Source of the DNA: Rutstroemia sp. NJR-2017a BVV2
Taxonomy: Eukaryota; Ascomycota; Leotiomycetes; Helotiales; Rutstroemiaceae
Direction of reading: 5' to 3'
NCBI GenBank assembly: GCA_002946415.1
Contig: NJPS01000012.1
Coordinates: forward strand, 1-64,000
Length of the DNA stretch: 64,000 bases
Shown here piece after piece: positions 55,040 to 64,000 of the stretch. Made by a program: the position numbers and the translations under genes. The notes below the pieces were generated by a model that worked only from the letters and a program-made list of their open reading frames with translations, ran no database searches and had not been told where the DNA came from. Numbering within the stretch: the stretch's first letter is position 1; the number at the start of each line of letters is the position of its first letter.

Positions 55040-55420
55040 GGGACCTTTTGGAAAGGCATATGGCTAGCTGTACTGGTAATTTTGGTACATGTGATATCGC
55101 ATATTGACGATACATCAATGGAAAGAAGAAGAGCAAAATATGCAATGCCAAAACATGCACAATTATTATTTTTGAAGCTTTTGATCGCGAGTTGTGGATT
55201 GCTCCTGGTACAATAGTACGCGCGAATTGGTGGATATCATTTTCGCGACCCGCGCATAGAATGGATGGGGCTGAACGAGAGCTTCAATAGACGCTAGACT
55301 AGTTCTAGACTAGCGCTCTTATCGTAAAGAAGGACTGAAGATATTGAAGTCATCATCCACCTTTGAATTGCTCCATGTTCATGTGTCTACATTCTCTTAA
55401 CAGTAGAACAACCGTTAAAA
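55040..55420. promoter_or_regulatory. Divergent SFI1/NDUFAF8-like promoter
   Basis: 381 bp between two divergent start codons. It includes a 24-bp near-palindrome at 55292-55315 with 11-nt arms CGCTAGACTAG and CTAGACTAGCG (one mismatch in the pairing) around TT. This is a candidate shared control site; no known factor is assigned. Confidence 0.5.
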
Positions 55421-55715
55421 ATGCCTACTAAGACGAGGCCAATTGAAACTTTTGCCCAAGCAGTTGCCAAATGCTCGACAGAAGTACGTATCTATGTCTT
55501 GCGTAAGCTGTATCTTTTCACTGAATTCGTTGTTAACATCGTCATAGGCTTCTGCGTACGGCAAATGTATTGTGGCAGACTACAACTCAGTACATAAAGA
55601 CAAATGCCTCACCGAGTTTATGAGATTAAAAAACTGCTATTTGGTATATTCTGATTATTTGGATGTAGACGTTTACATGCTCACAATCATTTAGGCAGCT
55701 GCAAGGAAGAAATGA
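55421..55715 (+). CDS. NDUFAF8: Twin-CX9C mitochondrial protein, NDUFAF8-like complex I assembly factor, 59 aa
   Basis: Three tiny exons, 55421-55483, 55548-55643 and 55695-55715, joined by GT-AG introns of 64 and 51 nt, all in phase 0. The 59-residue product has C18, C28, C41 and C51, two CX9C pairs that predict a CHCH fold imported into the intermembrane space by the Mia40 route. The sequence around them, ASAYGKC in the first helix and KDKCLTEF...LKNCYLAAARKK at the end, matches the layout of human NDUFAF8 (C17orf89), which stabilises NDUFAF5 during complex I assembly. It lacks the extended N-terminus of the human protein. It is divergent from SFI1 and convergent with ILS1 (138 bp between stop codons). 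It is easily missed because no exon exceeds 100 nt. Other small CHCH proteins are the alternative reading. Confidence 0.85.
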
Positions 55716-55853
55716 TGGAAGATTTTACTCTCTAAAACATTTTACTGTGCAATTTTATGCTGTTCAGGAAGCTTTTACAAAGCACAAGATCATCTATGTA
55801 TGGCCTTCATAGTATACCCTGGTTCTACAACTCCCAAATTCCAGTCATAACAA

Positions 55854-58800
55854 TCATAGCTTCAATAATCTTAGCAAGAATGTAGCTTTCTGAATCTCCT
55901 GTTCTTCCTCCAGAATGATTCCTTCTTCAGTCTTATCCGGAATTTGTCCCTCGACCTCTGTGACGACGTGATGATCAATTGGTCTCCGCAATGCCTTTTC
56001 AATGGCTGTTGCTTGACTCGTGAAGGCGTCGCTAAGACCAATCTTGTCCGGATCCGAAAGAACTTTGTACTCCATCTTAACATCATCCGTTGGTTGGAGA
56101 CCAGCCTTCTTTCGCAGTCTTTGTACGCGGTTGATGATCTCTCGCCCCAGTCCTTCATCGGCAAGTTCTGGATAGAGCTCTACATCAAGGATAGTAAGAA
56201 CATCTTCGTCCGTGTTGGTCTCGAGGTTCTTCGATGACTCATCATCCTTCAATCCACGTTTTACGACCAAATCTCCCTCTTCAAGATTGATGCCGTCAAC
56301 AGAGATTGACTTCTCCAGAACAAATTTATGGACTTGCTCGCTGGTCAATCCTGGAAGTGCCTTCTTGACCTTCTGTACATCCTTCTTCAGCTTCTTTCCA
56401 AGGACTGGCCAATCTGCGTTGACACTGTATTGGACATTGTATTTTGCCTCATCTGAAGAGAGAACAAGATCTCTGATATTCAGTTCTTCAGTGATATAGC
56501 CTTCTAGAGAACGAACGTCCTCCAAGTAAACTGGGTCCGGATGGATGACAACAAGAGTCTTCAGAGGTGTTTTGAGGCCAACTGTTCGACGTTCTCTTGA
56601 AACTCTGGCCAGTTCAATAACACGCTGCATACGGCCAACGCGACGCTCGACTTCAGCATCAAAAAGTTCTTCTCTCACATCAGGGAAAGCCAAGAAGTGA
56701 ACACTACGAGGATCTTCGGCTTGTAGGTTCTTAGGAATGTGAGGTGCGAGGCGCTGATAGATGTTGTCTGTGATAAATGGTGTGAATGGCGCAAGCCCTC
56801 TTGCCAATGTGAACAAGACTTCAAACAAAGTGTTGAGAGCGTGCTTTGTATCATCCAAGCCGAGTTCTCCCTTTAGACGTTTACGGTTGAAACGAATATA
56901 CCAATTTGTGGTGTTGTCAATAAGGTCTAGTAATCGAGGGACTACGGTGTAAAGACGATAACCTGACAAGCATTAGTCATAGCCCTCTTAGACTTAACAT
57001 GGAAGTTAACTCACCGGCCATCTCCTGGTTTACAAACTTAAGCAGACTCTGGCAGCTAGCAAGAATCCATCGGTCCATGACATTGGTATTGGTAGCTTCG
57101 GCAGCCGGGTCAAAACAGTAGTCCACGTTCTCGATCTTCTTCAACAATGCTACTTGTCCTTCGAAGAACTTGTAGCTATTCCACAAAGGAAGGAGTACCT
57201 TGGCTACCACTTCCTTGACACCAGACTCTTTAAAGCGTAATGGTTCGGCTCTCACGACGGGTGAGTTGATGAGGTACAATCGCAAAGCATCCGAACCATA
57301 TTTATCCATAACAATGGCGGGATCGGGATAGTTCTTTAGACGTTTCGACATTTTCTTGCCGTCTTCAGCGAGCACAATGCCGTTAACAACGCAATTCTTG
57401 AATGGAGAGACGCCGAACAAGTGTGTGCCAATCACTAGAAGAGTGTAGAACCATCCTCTCGTTTGGTCCAAGCCCTCGGCGATGAAGTCACCAGGGAAAG
57501 ACTTTTCGAGCTTTTCCTTGTTTTCGAACGGATAGTGTTGACTTGCGTAGGGCATACTACCAGACTCGAACCAACAGTCAAAGACCTCTTCAATACGCTT
57601 CAATTTCCCTTTGCCCATCTTACTCGGAATGGTAATGTGATCGATTTTGTCCCGATGAAGATCGGTGATCTCACCTTCGTAACCACTGAGCTCTTTCAGT
57701 TCAGCGATACTACCAATGCAGACCTTCTCTTCATAATCATCGCTAACCCAGATAGGGATTGGAGTACCCCAGTATCGGTTCCGTGAAACATTCCAATCAC
57801 GCGCGCCTCCGATCCAACTTGCGAAACGCTTCTCCTTAACGAAAGACGGGACCCAGTGGGAACCTTCAATATTCTTGAGCATATCTGGAACAATCTCAGG
57901 GATTCTGATAAACCACGATGGAACAGCACGATAAATCAACGGCGTATCAGAACGGGGGCACATAGGGTAACTATGTCTGTACTGAGAGTCAACAAGAAGT
58001 CGACCAGTACCTTTGAGATGTTTGATAATAGCCTTGTCTGCGGCTTTGACGTGTTGTCCTGCAAAATCTCGGACTCTTTCCGTGAAGTGACCCTTTTCGT
58101 CAACCGGATTAGGAGGTGGCCGTTGCTCATTGATGACTCCAGCTTCAATGGCAACATTGTAATCGTCCTCACCAAATGCAGGAGACTGATGAACAATACC
58201 GGTACCACTCTCGTCAGTGACATATGTAGCGTTTAGAACCTTGAAGCCATAGTCTTTGAAATCATCATAGAAGTAATCAAAGAGAGGTTCGTAACGCCAT
58301 CCAAGCATATCACTACCCTTATACTTCTCAACAATCTTGAACTTGGCCTTCTTCGGATCTTTATAGAGTGTACCGAGTAGCTTCTCTAATAGGATGTAGT
58401 TTTTGCCCGAAGCTTCGTCGTGGATCTTAACGTACTCAAAATTGGGATTGGCAGCTAAACCGGTGTGCGACGGGAGCGTCCAAGGTGTAGTTGTCCACGC
58501 TAAGAGACAGGTGGATGGGTCTTCTAACAGCGGGAATGATACAACAACGGCTGGATCCGTTATATCTTGGTAATTTTGATTCGCCTCAAAGTTGCTCAAA
58601 GCTGTCGTAAGAGCTGTCGAATATGGCATGACTCGGTAGCCTTGGTAGACTGCCCCCTTATTAAAGACCTCCTTGAAAATCCACCATACTGACTCCATAA
58701 ACTTTGGATCCATGGTCTAAATTCGTCAGCATATGAATAGTTTAAGACATACTAGTCGAGATCTTGCCTTGTAGTCGTTGTCGAAATCGATCCATCGACC

Positions 58801-59321
58801 TAATCTGTCAATTGTAGTCCGCCATTCGGAAGAGAATCGCATGACGATAGCTCTACATTCTGCGTTGTACTTTTCCAACCCCAACTTCATAACAGCATCC
58901 TTTCCCGAGATACCAAGCTTTTTGTCAATTTCATGTTCAATGGGTAATCCATGAGTATCCCATCCAAACCGTCTCTCAACGTGATATCCTTTCATTGACC
59001 AATATCGAGGAATGATGTCTTTAATAGTCGATGCAAGCAAGTGGCCGTAATGGGGCAATCCGGTTGCGAATGGAGGTCCATCATAGAATGTGTATAAAGG
59101 TTTTCCTTCAGAGAGTCTGCAATCGCGGAAGGTCAGAGAAGATGCTTTCGAACCCCGTAGGTCAAAATACTCACTCAAGCTGCAAATAGTTAGTAAACGT
59201 AATACGAGGTGTGAATGTTAGAGCAAGAAAATGGATGGTTTCTGACTTGTCTTTGAAATGCCTTGATCTCCTGCCACTTCTTCAAGATATTCTCCTCCTC
59301 CTTTGGGAAATCGATGGACAT
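55854..59321 (-). CDS. ILS1: Cytosolic isoleucyl-tRNA synthetase, 1079 aa
   Basis: Class I synthetase charging tRNA-Ile in the cytosol. Predicted exons: 59321-59247 ([19 protein letters not shown] start), 59179-59175 (5 nt), 59116-58768, 58716-57015 and 56962-55854. The catalytic HIGH motif is H49-Y-G-H52 in [12 protein letters not shown], and the KMSKS motif is [13 protein letters not shown] near residue 597; between them is the CP1 editing domain with the [10 protein letters not shown] motif and [17 protein letters not shown]. The C-terminal half is the anticodon-binding region plus the extension of eukaryotic cytosolic enzymes. Two splice oddities are listed separately: the 5-nt exon supplies the residues LE between QRQ and LSEGKP, and intron 3 is GC-AG. 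Length fits the family (about 1070). A TGAGTCA box sits 190 bp upstream of the start. Confidence 0.96.
58717..58767 (-). other. Predicted GC-AG intron in ILS1
   Basis: The exon ends at the conserved DNDYK (AAG), followed by GCAAGA, and the next exon starts ACCATGGATCC after TTTAG. The only in-frame GT alternative, 15 nt further on, leaves a 36-nt intron and inserts ARSRL into a conserved stretch. The 51-nt GC-AG intron is therefore preferred; GC-AG introns are a known minor class. Confidence 0.75.
59175..59179 (-). other. Predicted 5-nt microexon in ILS1
   Basis: Exon 1 ends in phase 0 at CAA (59247) before GTCAGA. The next conserved block ([13 protein letters not shown]) starts after the acceptor at 59117, and a direct join puts a stop in frame. 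The intervening sequence TTTGCAG-CTTGA-GTGAGT provides an acceptor and a donor around 5 nt; including CTTGA restores frame and gives Gln-Leu-Glu-Leu-Ser, where relatives read Gln-Val-Glu-Leu-Ser. Flanking introns are 67 nt (59246-59180) and 58 nt (59174-59117), with branch-like CTAAC and CTGAC. Confidence 0.8.
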
Positions 59322-59947
59322 ATTGGTGATAGTGGAGCTCGCGCCTCGTCCAGAACTTGTAGAAACACCAAATCTTTAGAAGATGTAGAGTAAGCTTGTG
59401 GTTTTTGAATTGTCCGCCGTACGAATGCGCGATGCCCTCAAATAATCTATGGAGAGTAGTCGTACAAAATGGGCACAAGTTGAGGCGAAATTAAAGTCGG
59501 AACCCCTCCATGAGTCAACGGCGCCAGGAACAAAATTATTCGCTAAAACTGAACAGCCAATCATATTGAATTAGTTATGCCACCCCGCTCCAAGGCTTCA
59601 ATTCAGCCTTGGTTTAGATGGGCCCACTACGAAAAGCATCGAACCGGCTAGACCGACTCGTCGATGGAGATACCAGTATCTGATACTCTTAAACCAAATA
59701 GTCCCAAATATGTGCGACAAGCTTAGGCGTTCGACATAGGGATGATTTTGACGAACCAGCTTCAGAAGTTAGATATCTACAATCGGCTAACTAGTTTCTA
59801 GATGATGAACAAGTATGTACTGGCTATTACTTGATTAAGAAAGAGATAATTTAGACTCAAGGCGTTGATGTTGTCTTGAAACTGATACGCGTGTATCTGT
59901 ATCATCGAATAAACCACAAGGTCCGAAGAAACCTCCCGCTCCACCAA
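59322..59947. promoter_or_regulatory. ILS1 promoter region and 3' flank of the Zn2Cys6 gene
   Basis: About 630 bp upstream of ILS1 that also contains the 3' flank of the next minus-strand gene. No gene-like frame. It holds a TGAGTCA box and, at about 59556-59566, an ATTGG/CCAAT word. Confidence 0.55.
59511..59517. promoter_or_regulatory. Candidate CPC1/Gcn4 site upstream of ILS1
   Basis: A perfect TGAGTCA 190 bp upstream of the ILS1 start codon, in the same relative position as the box before ARO1. Aminoacyl-tRNA synthetase genes, including yeast ILS1, are known general-control targets. The function is inferred. Confidence 0.6.
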
Positions 59948-62337
59948 TCACCCTCGATGATTTGAGGACAACGGTTGCGAGTTGCCAAACCAAGCATCCC
60001 ACTGTGACCAGTCAATACCATTACCAGCCGTGGTATCAAGCCATGCGTCTTGTGCAAAAGTAACGTCCATATCTACATCAATCATGTCCGTGTCTGCGGC
60101 TCCATTGGTGAAGACACCGTCTAGACTTTGGTTGAGCCAAAATGAATCAGCGTCACTTCTCATGTTACTGGAAACCTGGTTGGGTGCTTGTAGGTGGTTT
60201 ATTTCCTGAGCTTGAGCCGGTGGAGCTGCGGAAGTGGGATTGGTTGCATCAGCGATTGTGGTTGCCGACCCATTTTGCAAGTCTGTGGTTGTTTCCTTTT
60301 TCTTCGCGGTGAGTACTACATCCTTTTTGGCTTTTGCGGCCCTGCGCAAGTCTCGGAGTTTAGTTATGAACTCCGGCGGTTCTGGAAGCTTACTCTTTGC
60401 TTGTGTTGAGGCAGCTGTGTAGGCATCGAACGCTCTCAAGCAAAGGTTTCCAATTGCTACATAGATTGGTTGTTTGTTGCCCAGTAAAGTGTCCTGGTTA
60501 TTCGTATACAGTGCAGTGAGCAGGCTCCAAGCTTTCGTAGAGTCATCATGGAGAGGGTCGACTCGGATTGTGTCGAGAACATGGATAACGACATGCCACG
60601 GCATGACATAAGGCTGACTCCAGGCGAAGCATTGGAGCTGGGGATTGGATTGCAACATATTACATTGCTCCAAAAGCGATATAGCAATGTCCCAGACAAA
60701 CTGTTGTTCCGATGGAGGCACATGATCTAGTTTAGCCCATCTTCGCGGATGGTGGGCTATGAATCGAACGATGTTGGTTGACATCCGGGCGCCAAGAAGA
60801 GTCAAAAACTGTAACGGTTGAGAGGGGTCGCAGAATCGTAAGTACTTCGTCTCAAGCAAGTCTTCCAAGCCCTTGATAAAGCCATCCTTCATTTTCATAT
60901 CATCCAAAGCCGCATATTCCTCAGAAGTAAACTTAAACTGGCTTTCATTTTTCATTTTTGCTACTTGTCCAGCGGCGAAGGTAGCAAGATCTGATCTCAG
61001 CGTACACCAGATCATCTCGGTTGGTTTCGTTGATTCAATGGGAGGGAGTGGCATTGCAGGCCATAAGTCACGGTCGTTAACATTTGCGGCTTTCTTAGGC
61101 GGGGTCTCATCAAAGTCGAAAACCCGAAACTTAGATTGGCCATTGAGCTCTGCTGCACGAAATTCGTGCATTTTAAGCTGCCACCAGACGCGTCGACGTA
61201 TCTCCGTTTCGAAGGGCGACAAGCCCAGCAAGGTACCATCACGTTGCATACCCATACCCTCTGCAACACGCATTGCGACTCCGGTGAGGCTCCACATCGT
61301 GCGGGCATCGTACATATCTCTGACGCTAAGGATGTGAAATACAAGCGCCTGTAGAACCACCAGACTGTTGGTGCCCATGAATTTTGCACGTTGTAATGCT
61401 GCTTTAGTAGCCGCTACATAATGGTGGAGCAGCTTTTCTCGACTTTCCCCATGTAGCTCTTGGCATTGTTCGTCTGTAAGTGAGAGAACAGCCAAACTGT
61501 ATATGGCGAACATCAATGCTTCAAATCCTCGTGGGATACGCTCAATATTTGTGATTGCTTTTTCTATGGCAAGCTGCAAGCTTGGTACATGCACCATCTT
61601 GGTGAGGGGATCCACATTTGTACAGAAAGTCGTCCATAACCGTAGTATGATGTCCGCCGGTGGGTGCCATGGCGGAGCGATGCGTGCTGTGAATCCTAAA
61701 ATATAGCCAAAGTCATCATCAGACCTTCCATCTTCGCTTGAATTGTTTCCGGAATCCTCTTCCAGTACACCATCAGCATCATGGATCTAAACAGTGTCAA
61801 CATATCTGCTGGATCCTTGGGCGAGCAGCAGCAGTAGATAGGAGAACGCACCTCTTCCGCTAGCCTCGACCACAAGCTACTATTTGAAGTTAGTTTCGTC
61901 CATGATTCCACGTGTGTTACATACTTGTCAACCAGCTGTGTTCCCTTCTGCCCTTGCAATAAAACCGGCGTGAATACTGTTTTTTGCGGCTCTTTCGGGT
62001 TTAAGGTTGCTGATAACTGCGCAGCCTGTTCACGCACCTCTGGCTGGCGATTTCGTCCAGCTTCCGACGTGTTGGGGACCTGATTAGGATCAATGCCTTT
62101 CTCTCGGAGCAACGCTTCATAGCGTTTCAGTCTTTCGTCCACAATATTGTCCTGGACAGTCTTCCGTATTCTTCGAGGTGGCCTCGACTCTCGCGAAATA
62201 CATTGTACATTGTGCCTGACACAGGAAGTGCATGGGTTTTGTTTGTCGCACTTGACCTTCCGCTCGAAGCAGCGAATACATGCAAAAGTTGGCTTCGTCA
62301 CACCTACCACCTTTGGTGAGGATGTAGAGACATCCAT
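59948..62337 (-). CDS. Zn2Cys6 fungal-specific transcription factor, 774 aa
   Basis: Exons 62337-61852 and 61786-59948 with a 65-nt GT-AG intron, in phase 0. The start is the ATG at 62337; the frame continues a few codons upstream only without ATG. The binuclear zinc cluster is at residues about 20-50: CIRC-FERKVK-CDKQNPC-TSC-VRHNVQC, spacing CX2CX6CX5CX2CX6C, followed by a basic linker (RPPRRIRK) and a short coiled coil (VDERLKRYEALLREKG). The middle is the fungal-specific transcription factor domain, including GFTARIAPPWHPPADIIL and RRRVWWQLKMHEFRAAELNG. The C-terminus is Asp-, Gln- and Trp-rich, as in activation domains. It is divergent from a FAD monooxygenase gene, which suggests local control of that gene. 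The target is not known. Confidence 0.92.
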
Positions 62338-62467
62338 TATCACCAACCTTGATCTCTATTGTACCAGTGACTACTTCGTACAATTCACAAACAAATACCT
62401 ACCAACATAGATGTTCTACGGTGTCTTGGCGGGGTAAATACTGGCCTCTAATTGGCGGGAATCTCCA

Positions 62468-62501
62468 GGTTCGGACACCCGGGGATTGAAATCACCGAAC
62501 C
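62468..62501. promoter_or_regulatory. Candidate zinc-cluster binding site GGTTCGG-N20-CCGAACC
   Basis: Perfect 7-bp inverted arms, each containing a CGG/CCG half-site, separated by 20 bp and located 131 bp upstream of the Zn2Cys6 gene start. Zn2Cys6 dimers bind paired CGG triplets, so this may be an autoregulatory or shared site for the divergent pair. The 20-bp spacer is longer than in most described sites. Confidence 0.5.
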
Positions 62502-62564
62502 CAGCTTCCACTCTCAAAATCCCCGAGCCACTGCTATTTCTCTTTCTTCTACCAATTCCAACTA

Positions 62565-63024
62565 ATCGTGGGTGCCCCCTTTAGACGAGTTCTCATGCCA
62601 GCATGCGCCTAAGTGGGCGAAAGCGAATGAGAACACGCAAGCGAATGAGACTTTTCTACCAAAATCCTCACTTTTATATATAAGAATAATAACAATTAAA
62701 TAAGCTTATTAATCCGGGATTTTTTATATTGGATAAGGAGATCTATTCTAGTAGGAATCTCAAAAAAAAGAATTTTAAATAATTTCTCTAAAGGGTTTTA
62801 TTAATAATTCTAAAATCTAACTTGAGAAAAGTCAATTTTAGGTGGAAAATTGTACACCAAAAAGTACTGTAAAAATAAGCGATTTTCAGGTACTTTTTTC
62901 ATTTGAGATTTAGGTGAGAATCTCACCAAAATCAAAAAGTCTCATTCGCTTGCGTGTTCTCATTCGCTTTCGCCCATTTAAGCGCATGCTGGCATGATAA
63001 AAGCATAAGTGGGGCACCCACGAT
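62565..63024. mobile_element. MITE, 460 bp, with about 92-bp terminal inverted repeats and TA duplication
   Basis: The left end (62565-62656, starting ATCGTGGGTGCCCC) and the right end (62933-63024, ending CACCCACGAT) are inverted repeats of each other with a few differences. TA dinucleotides at 62563-62564 and 63025-63026 flank the element, as expected for a Tc1/mariner-type insertion. Each terminal repeat contains two copies of GCGAATGAGA about 18 bp apart, possible transposase-binding subterminal repeats. The interior is AT-rich and has no transposase frame, so it is non-autonomous. It lies between the divergent Zn2Cys6 gene and the FAD monooxygenase, 210 bp before the monooxygenase start. 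Confidence 0.88.
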
Positions 63025-63130
63025 TAAGGATATCCGTGACCGAGGGATGATGGCAGCAAAAGTCGATTGAAGGATCGCATGCATTTTGCATGGGCTATCT
63101 AGAAAATGGGTGCTGCCTTGCGTGGCTCCT

Positions 63131-63144
63131 GAGTATATATACTC
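63131..63144. promoter_or_regulatory. Palindromic TATA box of the monooxygenase gene
   Basis: GAGTATATATACTC is a perfect 14-bp palindrome containing TATATATA, about 90 bp upstream of the monooxygenase start. It is a plausible core promoter element. Confidence 0.55.
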
Positions 63145-63234
63145 CGCATGTTCCTCCATGATATTCACATTCATCATATTCAATATCTCACTTCGCAATC
63201 TCAGAAATACACCTCCCCTCAACGACTAGAAGAC

Positions 63235-64000
63235 ATGTCTGCGCCTCAGCTAAAAGTCCTTATATCAGGAGCAGGTATAGCAGGGCCATCCCTCGCATAC
63301 TGGCTTGCTAGGACGCGTCTTCGTGCTTCTATTACCATCATTGAGCGATCACCTGTTCCACGAGTCACTGGTCAGGCAGTTGACCTTCGCGGACCTGCCA
63401 TTGAGGTAGTGAAGAAAATGGGACTGTTGGACGCTGTTCGTTCGGCTTCCACAACAGAGGAAGGAACACAGTTCTTGAGTGCCTCGGGGAAGCCTGTCGC
63501 CCTGTTTGGCAAGGGGGATGCTTTCACTGCCGAGTACGAAATCCTCCGAGGAGACCTATCACGACTTTTCATGCAAGCTACGGATGGCTTAGAGAATGTT
63601 CGTTATGTATACGCCGATTCGATCAAGTCTCTGGAGCAGAAAGACAAGAACGTCACCGTATCTTTTACCGGGGGCTCACAGGACACCTATGACTTGGTAG
63701 TTGCAGCCGACGGTTCAACTTCGAGGACTCGATCAATGTTCCTGGATGAAAAAATTCTCAAACAGTGTTACGGGTTTCTAGGCCAATACACTGCATTCTT
63801 CAGTATTCCCCGTCAATCGAGCGATACCAACCTGTGGAAAATTTACAACTCCCCCAAAGGTCTAGGTATCATGACACGGCCGCATAGAAATCCTTCCACC
63901 ATGGGTGTATACCTATGTATCACAACGCCAACGCGTGGAGAACGGGACCAAGCAGTCGAAGACGCTATGAATAACGGCACTGAAGCCACAAAGCGTATGC
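63235..64000 (+). CDS. FAD-dependent monooxygenase, N-terminal 255 residues (cut by window end)
   Basis: The frame from the ATG at 63235 stays open to the end of the window, so the gene is 3'-incomplete. It belongs to the flavoprotein monooxygenases of the PHBH/TetX type: the dinucleotide-binding fingerprint is LISGAGIAGPSLAYWLAR (residues 8-25); RVTGQAVDLRG and the conserved EILRGDLSRLF follow; the second FAD motif is YDLVVAADGSTSRTRSMF near residue 155-172. Such enzymes hydroxylate aromatic or polyketide substrates with NAD(P)H and oxygen; the substrate here is unknown. It is divergent from a Zn2Cys6 regulator, and a MITE sits in the shared promoter. No intron is needed in the visible part. 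Confidence 0.9.
   Translation, partial: MSAPQLKVLISGAGIAGPSLAYWLARTRLRASITIIERSPVPRVTGQAVDLRGPAIEVVKKMGLLDAVRSASTTEEGTQFLSASGKPVALFGKGDAFTAEYEILRGDLSRLFMQATDGLENVRYVYADSIKSLEQKDKNVTVSFTGGSQDTYDLVVAADGSTSRTRSMFLDEKILKQCYGFLGQYTAFFSIPRQSSDTNLWKIYNSPKGLGIMTRPHRNPSTMGVYLCITTPTRGERDQAVEDAMNNGTEATKRM

Overview
The window is nuclear DNA of a filamentous ascomycete (Pezizomycotina). Helotiales/Leotiomycetes is my best guess from the flavour of the proteins, but that is an impression, not a test. Support for a filamentous fungus: many 46-120 nt GT-AG introns with fungal branch sites (CTAAC/CTGAC), a five-domain AROM protein, a Zn2Cys6 regulator, a zinc-knuckle Rat1, and an AT-only island that looks like RIP-mutated repeat DNA.

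Layout. 1-2305: short normal-GC end, an AT-rich island (about 300-1855) and a degenerate tandem repeat. 2306-5805: a small accessory pair, a stand-alone adenylation-domain protein and a SAM methyltransferase. 8211-32633: a conserved block with ARO1 (+), a 14-exon neurofibromin/Ira RasGAP (-), RAT1 (-), USO1/p115 (+) and an unrecognised 608-aa protein (+). 32634-46856: gene-poor, holding only an NDUFAF2-like complex I assembly factor (-) and an Rpn4-like C2H2 regulator (+) behind 5.8 kb without a gene. 46857-59321: conserved block with RAV1 (-), SFI1 (-), a tiny twin-CX9C NDUFAF8-like gene (+) and cytosolic isoleucyl-tRNA synthetase ILS1 (-). 59948-64000: accessory pair, a Zn2Cys6 regulator (-) divergent from a FAD monooxygenase (+, cut by the window end), with a 460-bp TA-flanked MITE in their shared promoter.

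Gene models were built by hand from splice sites, reading-frame continuity and family knowledge. Each multi-exon model keeps frame, and all but the truncated last gene end at a stop. Positions of starts and introns are predictions, not transcript data.

How the genes relate. Most of the central genes are unrelated housekeeping functions: aromatic amino acid synthesis, Ras down-regulation, RNA decay and termination, Golgi tethering, V-ATPase assembly, spindle-pole duplication, tRNA charging. Two links stand out. ARO1 and ILS1 each carry a perfect TGAGTCA box about 200 bp upstream of the start, as expected for general amino acid control (Gcn4/CPC1). Two predicted complex I assembly factors (NDUFAF2-like, NDUFAF8-like) lie 19 kb apart. 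The most unusual gene structure is in ILS1, where frame and family alignment require a 5-nt internal exon and a GC-AG intron. I saw no tRNA, rRNA, CRISPR or bacterial-type elements.
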